Positions 48,262 through 57,900 of a stretch of 64,000 nt of DNA are shown here, piece after piece. The DNA comes from Beroe forskalii (Eukaryota > Ctenophora > Nuda > Beroida > Beroidae). Below the pieces are notes generated by a model. The model was not told the DNA's origin. It was given only the letters and a program-made list of their open reading frames with translations, and made no database searches. The position numbers and the translations under genes were made by a program. The DNA is taken from assembly GCA_011033025.1 (NCBI GenBank), contig WFMF01000171.1, positions 62,001 to 126,000 of the forward strand. The letters run 5' to 3'. Numbering within the stretch: the stretch's first letter is position 1; each line of letters begins with the position of its first letter.

Positions 48262-48790
48262 TGTTGCACGAGGTCGTTCAAACGCTCTCGCACGAAGGCG
48301 TTCAAACGCCCTCGCACGAAGGCGTTCAAATGCCCTCGCACGAAGGCGTTCAAACGCCCTCGCACGAAGGCGTTCAAACGCCCTCGCACGAAGGCGTTCA
48401 AACGCCCTCGCAAGAAGGCGTTCAAACACCTTCGCACGAAGGCGTTTGAACGCCCTCGCACGAAGGCGTTCAAACGCCCTCGCACGAAGGCGTTCAAACG
48501 CCCTCGCACGAAGGCGTTTGAACGCCAAGAACACGAAGGCGTTCAAACGCCCTCGCACGAAGGCGTTCAAACGTCCTCGCAAACGCCCGAAGGCGTTCAA
48601 ACGCCCTCGCACGAAGGCGTTCAAACGCCCTCGCACGAAGGCGTTCAAACGCCCTCGCACGAAGGCGTTCAAACGCCCTCGCACGAAGGCGTTCAAACGC
48701 CCTCGCACGAAGGCGTTCAAACGCCCTCGCACGAAGGCGTTCAAACGCCCTCACACGAAGGCGATTAAACGCCCTCACACGAGTTTAGGA
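48262..48790 (+). repeat. 24-bp minisatellite, about 21 copies
   Basis: The unit GTTCAAACGCCCTCGCACGA plus AGGC repeats nearly perfectly, with a few variants (GTTTGAACGCC) and one partial unit near 48575. Since 24 is a multiple of 3, frames stay open on both strands (210 codons on plus, 171 on minus), reading RRRSNALA or GRLNAFVR. It is much more GC-rich than its surroundings. I do not consider it a gene, though a plus-strand ATG at 48224 does lead into it. Confidence 0.92.
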
Positions 48791-48899
48791 AGCCTCGTGC
48801 GAGGCGGTTCAAACCATCTTCTAAGTGGTCGTTTAAACTGCCACGCAGGAAGCTGATCAACCACCTGACACGAGGCTGTTTTCACTGCTTCGCAGCGGC

Positions 48900-51828
48900 A
48901 TGAATTGAATTTGTCGGATAGTATCAATTTGATAAATAATTTTCAGTTTCATGAAGTCACATTCAGCAGCGAAACGACGTTTTCAACTATGTAATAAAAT
49001 ATTGGTTTATAACCACATGTATATCATAGATTATAGACAAACTATAGTATTTTCTACTGGTATCGGGCGATACGATACGCACCTTCGAGCCTAGATAAGG
49101 AGCTAATAAAAATAAAGCTTAGTGATTTAAAGCCAGCGAACTTTAGTCAAACTAAAGATGGGATGTGTGTGACAACACTACAATAGTTCACGAGATATAT
49201 CACCCTTGTTAATAAATAGAAGGTTCTCTACTGAACTTAGGAAAATGTGGGCGGGGACGAGTCACGTACTTCCCAAGTACATCTTTCATTCTTTCACAAA
49301 TTACGTAATCAGACAGGGGAGAGAGGGCGTTTTTTTTCAAATGATTGTTATATTTTATTGTAACAAAATATACAACTGCTTTAAACTTGATTTCTAGGAG
49401 GATGGGGCTTAAAATCGGCTGAAAATGAATACGTAATAAGTGAGCGGCCCCTAAGCATAACTCAAAGCACCTCTCACACGAAAAAAGGCGGAAATGACAC
49501 TAGAACTACAGTTACACGGTTATGGCAGATCAAGAGCGCGATTTCTCTGTAATTCTACATATCAGATTTGCCACATTTTCCGAAATTTCGAGTGAGAGGT
49601 TATATAGCAAGAACACAAAATTTGTAATTAATTCCGATTAATTTGTCAGAAAGCATCTAAATACACAGTTATAAAAGCTAAAAAATTCCCCAGTGCTCAC
49701 AAAATTATGAAAGCAAAATATAACCCAAAACTTTAGGAAGCATTCGAACAATTTTACCCAGAAATTGAACTTGACGAAGTTATTATTAAGGTATAAACAT
49801 GAAAATCATTAAATAATTAAGATTTTGACTTGATTGATGACATTGAAACTGACATTTTAACACACAGTTACATTGTAAAACAGATGAAGTTAAATCGTTG
49901 ATAATTTTAAGTGATATAACGTTTATTGAACTCCCCTTCACTTGAAATCCATAGCACACATTCGCAACTAAGGTCAAATAGTTTGCCCCCAACACAGAGC
50001 AGCAGAGCTTGGCTCGACCATTCAGCGAGAAAAACCAAATTCCAATCGACGGTTATATTTTCTTCAAATTGGTTACCGGCCACTAAATGGTGTGTCAAGG
50101 TTAGTACCAACGGTGTATTAGTTCACCAACAGGCCCCTTCGCCATAAGCCAATCAACGGAAAAATTGACCGACAACTCGCACGCTGATTGGTCAATTCAA
50201 GACGATTCAGAGACGATAAGAATCCTGCTCGCTGATTGGTCGAACCAAAACCCATGACATGTCAGCTTTTAACCGTTATTATTAAACCAAATCACGTGCT
50301 TAACGTGATGACATTTAATACATTTTAAAACGAAGTACGAACACCATCAACCATGTATCAATTAAATAAATGGGAATAGGAAACACTCTTTGATGATTAT
50401 GGTTCACGTATTAGGAATGCGCCCGTTATGTGACGTCACCAAGCACTGCCGCGCGCTAGAAAAGATGACGTAACCGGCGTATTACTAATACGCGAAGTAT
50501 ACTTATTGGAATAATCACGGCTTAAATAATTAAGCAATAGATATATCATATTTAATAGCTGGTGAAAACAAATAAAAACATTAACTAATCTACTACACTA
50601 CTATCATATCATGATATGAACCGAGACCGTCCGTGATCAGTGATGAAGGACATCCTCCACCTATGAGGCCATAGTTCATTAACAAACTCGTCCTTAAAAG
50701 GCCCTCTTTAGACCGAAATCTGGTTCTTTTTAACGAAAATTGAGTTTTAGGATGATGCTAAACAGACGGTCTCGAAGTGCACTGAAATTGTATATTCTTA
50801 TATCATTTAACTTCTTCGTAATGAAATGTATATTTTCAACCAAGAACTGACAGACCTGAAAACGATTTGTCGATATATAATATTTTGAAATAAAAAGTTC
50901 AAAGAAAAATTATTCACCTGTAATTAGAAAACATTAAGTACATTTAAGTAAATTCTCGTGCACTCAAAAAGAGGATTATCATAAATTTATAAAAACTACT
51001 GTATTTCCAATACTTGGGATAAGGGGATTATTTCAAAGTTCAAGAAATTTATATGTTATAATCAAATAGGTACAATTAATAAAATTAAGTATGATGATAA
51101 TAGCACGAATAGCTCATTATATCCTAATCGATGAGTTGAAATATCAACTGACCAAGTTGGTGTCTCGACCAAGTCTACGTATGTGGTTGTATCTTTGTCC
51201 ATCAATCGTGAATCAACTGAACCCTTCGATTGAAAAACGCAAAAAAAACTGGTTGCAAACGCGCGGCTCTCTGCGTAAGTCATAATATGTACGTAAAGGT
51301 TTTACTATGACGTCTGCGCAAAGCTGCGCGAGCACTTTTGCGCGTTTTTCATCGATCACTTCGATCAATCGATGGACAACGATACATGCGCCAGACGCGA
51401 CGTCTGGACGTTACACCGGGTGACGTCTGGACGTAAAGCTTAGGCATTGGGTACACCACAAAGCCAGAACACACCACCGTGGAATTCACTTCAGGCTCCT
51501 CTCAGTTCCATGAAGTTTCACAATCCTAATATAATACCACAGTTTCACAGTACCTTGGAACAAATCCAGTGCCTCATGTCCCATGACAATGTCCATTATG
51601 GGGTGGGGTAATGGTTGGAAAATGCTTACTTTTAATACTTGGTGTCGAGCTCAGTTAATAAACCATATTTGACTTCCAATCACATAACACGCAAACGATC
51701 AATGGATTATATATCAGGGCGTGAAATATTGATTTACTGTCCAATGAAACCATCGACTGTGCTTAGAAATCGTGGCCCTTTTCATCCTGAATTCTACACA
51801 AGGAAAATTTGCTGTTCATATGTTGTTC
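48900..51828. other. 2.9 kb without a recognised gene
   Basis: No splice-bounded frame with recognisable protein was found on either strand. Short pieces of note: CCAAT words (CGCTGATTGGTC) at about 50190 and 50230 related to the hairpin at 13533, an AAAAAAGGCGG word near 49481, and GTCTGGACGT repeats at about 51400-51435. Confidence 0.5.
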
Positions 51829-51902
51829 ACCCACGAGAAATAGACGTCATTATCACATCACAACGTAGTAAGTTGATGACGTATTCCCGCCTATTTCCGG
51901 GA
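51829..51902. mobile_element. AATAGGCGG hairpin MITE abutting the SIDT B stop codon
   Basis: ACCCACGAGAAATAGACGTC at the left and TTCCCGCCTATTTCCGGG at the right are the family ends in inverted order; the core holds GTTGATGACGTATT. It ends one or two bases from the TAA of SIDT B (51904-51906), so the element has become the start of that gene's 3' UTR. Confidence 0.7.
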
Positions 51903-51903
51903 T

Positions 51904-54900
51904 TTAGAAGTAGGTGCTCTCGGTCTTGGTGTTGACGAGGTCGTCATCAAACATGAGTATCATGTTGTTGGTGAGGAAGATGGCCAGGGCGGACAGGCAG
52001 TGCCACAGGTCGTGGCCGTCAAGGAAGCCTCCGATGCAGGCTTTGTTCAGGCATCGGGATTCTGAGGGGAAAAAAGGATAATATATTGCGTGTTTTAACA
52101 AAATATGGTCGCCACCTCGAGAAATGAGAATTCCTCTGAAATTTCCGATCGCGCGGCGCTATGTACGTAGGTGAATATACTGTTAAATCAGTATCACACG
52201 CGTACAAATTGTGGTTTTGTGGAAGTTTCAGACACCGATCTCAGAGGTGGCGACACGTCAGTAATATTGCGTGTTAAAATGCGGTACCCGATCGTTTTAC
52301 TTGGTACTTCATATTTCGCTCCTCGTTTCCTCGGAAACTTGTCTAGCACTGTCTCGTACTTAGTTCCAGAACTAATTAGTTAAAATGCGATAGTATTTTT
52401 GCCATAAAATACCTGAATAACATGAAAAGATGAAAATAGTAATATTAACGAAAAACTGCGACACATTCTCACTCATTTTAGCGAGAAAAGAGACCTGAAC
52501 GAAACAATTTCAGGATTGGTCCTATTTTATTTGTCAAACGTTGTTTTAGGTAGTTTCATGTCTTTTTTGCACTTAACCACACTTCTAAACCCGAAAAATT
52601 TAATCCTTTTCAGCGACACAATCCTAAACACAAGGATATTTTTACTTGCGTAATGTAAGTTTCAAATTTATATTCCACCACTAACAGGGGGGACCCCTTA
52701 AAGGTTGAATAATTTTTGAAATGGTGCCACCCACAACTTCAGATCGTGTCCCAGCCTAGAGTTGGTCGATGCCTTCTGAGGGGCACCACAATTGGGTACT
52801 TGGTAGGCTGCTTTAGATAGGCTGCTTTAGGCCAGATGAGACGTCTTATCAGACGTCAAATGAAATAGGTATTATTCGTTTTTGAATTTCACAGGATTTC
52901 TGCATACTATTTCAGCTTTTCGTTTGAATTTCACGTTTTTTTGTGTTTTCGTCAAGTTTTTCGCTTGAATCTCACGGAATTTTTGTGTACTCTTCGAATA
53001 GTCTTCAAAAACGAACAATTTAATCCTTTTGAACTATACAATCCTAAACACAAGGATATTTTTTACTTGCGTAATTTAAATGAATTTACTTTGTGCCGCT
53101 ACTAGCGAAACAGTGGCACCTCGGAAGGTGTCAATTTTTGAATGGTGCCATTCCACCCTCAGACAGTGTGTCCCAGCCTCGGGCTGGTAGATGCCTTCTG
53201 GGGGGCACCAAAATTGGTTATTTGATAAATTATTTCCAAGTTTTTTGACTATATTTTATTCCATTCCAAGAGCTGCAATAGCCAATGACAGGAATCGAAG
53301 GACTCCTGTGTAATCAAGCCAGTAAAGAGTAACCCGCAAGTGCAGTGTATTCCACGCCTCATTCAGTTGCAGGAGATTTCGCAGCAATTTAATGAGTAGC
53401 GGCCAGCTTCTCATTCTCTCATTGAACTCTCTCATTTGGACGCGGTTTGTAAACCATGATGAGAATGCGTAAGTGAAAATTCTCATCCTTCCCACGAGAG
53501 AATCAAACAAGCAACCTCTCAATTGAAAATTTGATGCCTTAATCACTCCGCTACCTGGCAATGTACGTTGATATAGATATGAAAAACTTACCCGCTGACG
53601 ACGATAATTACAAGATTTTCGAAAGCTTCTGATTACAATTATCTCGTATCACTTAATCCGTTTAAACTTCAATCTCTTGACTTACCCACTGGGTAAGTTG
53701 CAGTGCTCTCGTAAGCAAAGAAGAAGATAAAGCTTACTAACTTACCCGCTGGGCTGGCACTGGTGTCAATGCTCTTGTAAGCAAAAATATAAAACTTACT
53801 AACTTACCCGCTGGGTAAGTGTCATTGCTCTTGTAAGCAAAGAAGATAAAGCTTACTAACTTACCCGCTGGGCTGGCACTGGTGTCAATGCTCTTGTAAG
53901 CAAAGAACGAGATAAAGCTTACTAACTTACCCGCTGGGCTGGCACTGGTGTCAATGCTCTTGTAAGCAAAGAAGAAGATGAAGCTGATGACCCAGATGAA
54001 ACAGCTAGCTGCAATCATCACGACAACGTGTCTTCATCTGAAATTAATTGCAAGTTATAAGATAGGTCAACCCTTGCATATAACATTTAAAAAGTAATAC
54101 AAATTATACAATTAATACAATTGTATATTATGTTTAATTGATAAACCAAGGAGACGAGATAAATAAGAGTCAAGAAATATCGAAGAATGTTGGGTGTAAT
54201 TTGAGACTCATGAAGATGGGAGAAGATGAGATAAAAATGAGATAAAGATGAGATAAAAATGAGATAAACATGAGATAAAGCTGATGAGAAATGTTACCTT
54301 TTCCTTGCGCAGGACTGTCTTGGTCAGAACGTAGTAGACGATGTAGATTGTTATGTCAGTGGACAACGCGAAAACGTTGTACATGGACTGATCCTTCCAC
54401 TTTCCGAGGAATGCTGCAAAAACAATGATCAGTGAATCAGGATACAACGATGATCAGTGAATCTGAATAAAAAGGGAGATCGGTGGCGGAATTCAACTAA
54501 AAATCAAGAAAAAAAGGAGGTTAAACGCGATCAGTGAAAATGCCACATGACACCTGCCTAGTCTGGCGAAATCAGTGAATGTCCTTGCTGAACGACATGT
54601 TAAACAAGGAACAGCTATTGTGTCAAGTGTTGGTGTATACAAAGTGTGTTTCTCAACACCCAGATAAGATGATATGAATTTAGCTGACCTGACCCAGCGA
54701 TGCCAAGAGTAGCTGCAATAGCGAGAGAGAAGAATCCGATCTGGTATTTGAACTCAGGGGTGAAGTAGTTTAGTCGGATCTTATCCATGATCCTGAGAAT
54801 GTTTAGAATTAGCTAATTTAAATTGGTTTGGAAAACGTTTGAAAAATAGGTTTCTTCAACTCTTAAATATAAGCTTCAGAAAATCCTAAAGATCGTACGA

Positions 54901-57900
54901 CAGAAGGTGCAAACTTACTTTGATCTTTCCTTGATCATGGTCAGAGGATTCATGGAAACTTTGCCCATGAAGAAAAGTTGCACTGAAAAAAAATCAGGCT
55001 AGTTAGTGAATAGTGCGGGAATGTGCAAGACGTTTATCATGAAGAATCTAAAATCAGGATCAGTCAATGGGGGGCTACCCCGATAAATTTCACTAAAGCA
55101 CAAAGGGGTTTCAGTGGGGTTGCCCCAATTCACGATAACAATGAATGATCTCTTCAGCGATGCCTAGATGACATCAAGAAAATGATTAAGAAAGATAGCC
55201 TAAACACCTACCTGAAACCCAGAAAGTGGTCAAAAGGTGTACGCCTCCAATGAGGTTCCAGGCTAGATTCAGTTCCACCCAACAGCCGTTCAATAGCACT
55301 CAGCACGCAGATAGTTATCACTGATAAGGAGTAGGTTCAGTTCTGGTATATGGGTGAATATCGTGATAATTTCGGTCAAAGAAGCGAGATACGTGAGTTG
55401 TGACCAAGCCGGAACAAATTAAATGCGTCAAATATTTTAACTACATAATGATCTCAGGAAACTAACCGGGCACGTAGTAGACCTCCCTGATATCAGGGAC
55501 CCGGCTCTTATGAAGAAAAACCTGTTTTATAACCCGTTTATAACCCGATAATAAACTAACCAGGTACGTAGTAGACCTCCCTGATATTATACAAAGCCTT
55601 ATGTCTGATGATGATTTGAAAGAACTTTGCATTTAAAAGTCAACTCGTTGTGGTTATATTCGTGTAACGTGAAACTGGGCAATTAAAGTGGTTTATTAAA
55701 CTGAAAGGGTTTTAACTGGTTTTATAAGACGTTTACGCCGATAATAAACCCGGGCACCTGATATCAGGTACCCGGCTCTGGTTACGCCGATTAAATCTCT
55801 GGTACATGTAAATTGGGTCTGGTTCGGGCACACGTGGTAGATAGCAGACGTTACGCCGATCAAACCTGGAGGGATTGGGTGGTTTTATCAGACGTTACGC
55901 CGATTAAACCTGGTGGAATTGGTGGTTTTATCAGACGTTACGCCGATCAGAACTGCAGGGGAAAGAAGAATTCGAGTGAAATTAGACCCCCGTTAATCGT
56001 GACGTATCACGTCATGCGTAACTTGTTGTTACTAAGGTAGCATATGGTTGTCAATTGTCAATTCAACGAGATTTGATGATGTATTACAAACCGCACCGGT
56101 GATGAATGCGATGGCATTGAAGAGGGCGAAGTCGTGCTTGACTCCCTTGCCCAGCGCGTTGATGGGGGCCATGACCTTGCTCTTCTGGTAAGTCAGGAAG
56201 TAGAATCCCAAGCCAGATACGAGGTAGGGAAGGTTGGAAGTCACTCGGGAGATGTCAGGGATTCGGTAGTCTGAGGAGGTAGGGGATAATAGGGGACTAT
56301 TGCCTATTGGTTGGTGTGTAATTTAAAGATTATTGTGAATTGGATTATGGCACTCGCAGTAGTTACTGTTAAAAATAAACCAATAAAGCATAGCATCACT
56401 GCTTAATAAATCAGGTAATCTGTGATATTGGTGGGGAAAGCGCATCGGGAGTTGACGTAGCACGCGTCAAGATTTCCATCCAGAGTCAACTCTTTCAGAT
56501 TACCTGAGGGAGAAAAAATGATTATACCGTGTCTTTTTGCACCAAGATTTTTAATTAAATTTTTGTCAGAGCCCGTCGGAGAAAATTTTCATTGAATTCA
56601 AATGCATACATACCTTGGATATCCACAATGGCAGAATCAAAACAGTTCAGGAAGACCAGTAGAGGCACAGAGCAATGTCCGATGGTCTGAGTCAGGTTAA
56701 CCACCATGTCGTTTTTCTTGACTCTATCCAGGAGGTCAATGAAGGAGAACGAACTCTTCGTCAAATCAGGGATCGCATCATCTAAGAAATGTAGAACGTT
56801 CGTTAGCTTTTCGGCAACGTTTTGGACTGCGTCTTGACATACGAAAAGGATGTCTTTAAGTCTTTCAACTATCTTGAAACAACTTGCGTACGAAGTAGAA
56901 TCAGCATTAAATCTCCCGAGAATATCTCTAACAAGCACCGTGGCTTGTCCGAACAAATGGAAAAGGCCTTGCAACTTTGGGTAGTTTCTCTTACCAGAAG
57001 ATTCCGGTGTAGGAGCTTCGTGGAAGTGACTGTTTCCGGTTCCGATATCTATATCTTCTCCCTCCTCTAAGATCCACCTAGTGAATCAACTCGTCAGTAT
57101 CTAGCTAATCCGGTCAGAAACGAATTTGTTTTTATCAGAAAAGAATTTAGAAAGTCCAAATTGAGAGTATATGACAATTAATTCTGCAACAAGACCACCA
57201 AAAGTTTGGATGTTCAAAGTAAGAAACACATGTACCTAAGTCCACCATTTTGGGACTTATTTCCGCAATTTTAGGCTCGAAAGGTGGGTCTACAGCGATT
57301 TGGGCCACCAAGGCACCCTCATCACTGGTATCAATAATCTCTGAATCGTCCATCTCTTCGTATTTCTAGCAAGAATCATTCCATTGTCAGCGAAAGAGTA
57401 AAATTTTGACAATTAAAAACGAAATTTGTGCTGGCATAGAATTTAAGTCTACAAAAAATTCTCTAACAATCAGATTTCCTCACTAATTCCTCAGTTTTCA
57501 CCATAACAAGCCATATAAGGGAATACCTGAACTCCTCATGTCACTCACCATGGGTCGGATGAAGAGATTGCTATAACAGCAGTCAGCGCGATAAGAAGAA
57601 CACATGTGGTGAGGGGCACAGCAAGGTAGATGTGTTGGGGAGGCTGATTACGGGGGGTCAGAGACACCTGGGGATTTAGAGGTTATTGAGTAGTCTCTGT
57701 GATGTGATTTAGAGGTTAGAGTAGTCTCTGTGATGTGATTTAGAGGTTAGACTAGCCCCAGTGATGTGATTTAGAGGTTAGAGTAGATCTGTGATGTGAT
57801 TTAGAGGTTATAGAGTAGATCTGTGATGTGATTTAGAGGTTAGAGTAGATCTGTGATGTGATTTAGAGGTTAGAGTAGATCTGTGATGTGATTAAGAGGT

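Noticed and set aside
48229-48744. Long minus-strand frame (171 codons) across the 24-bp minisatellite
   Set aside because: It follows from a repeat length divisible by 3; there is no gene structure or family signal.
53256-53561. 101-codon minus-strand frame
   Set aside because: It covers the probable tRNA-derived SINE, with A- and B-box-like sequence at its start.
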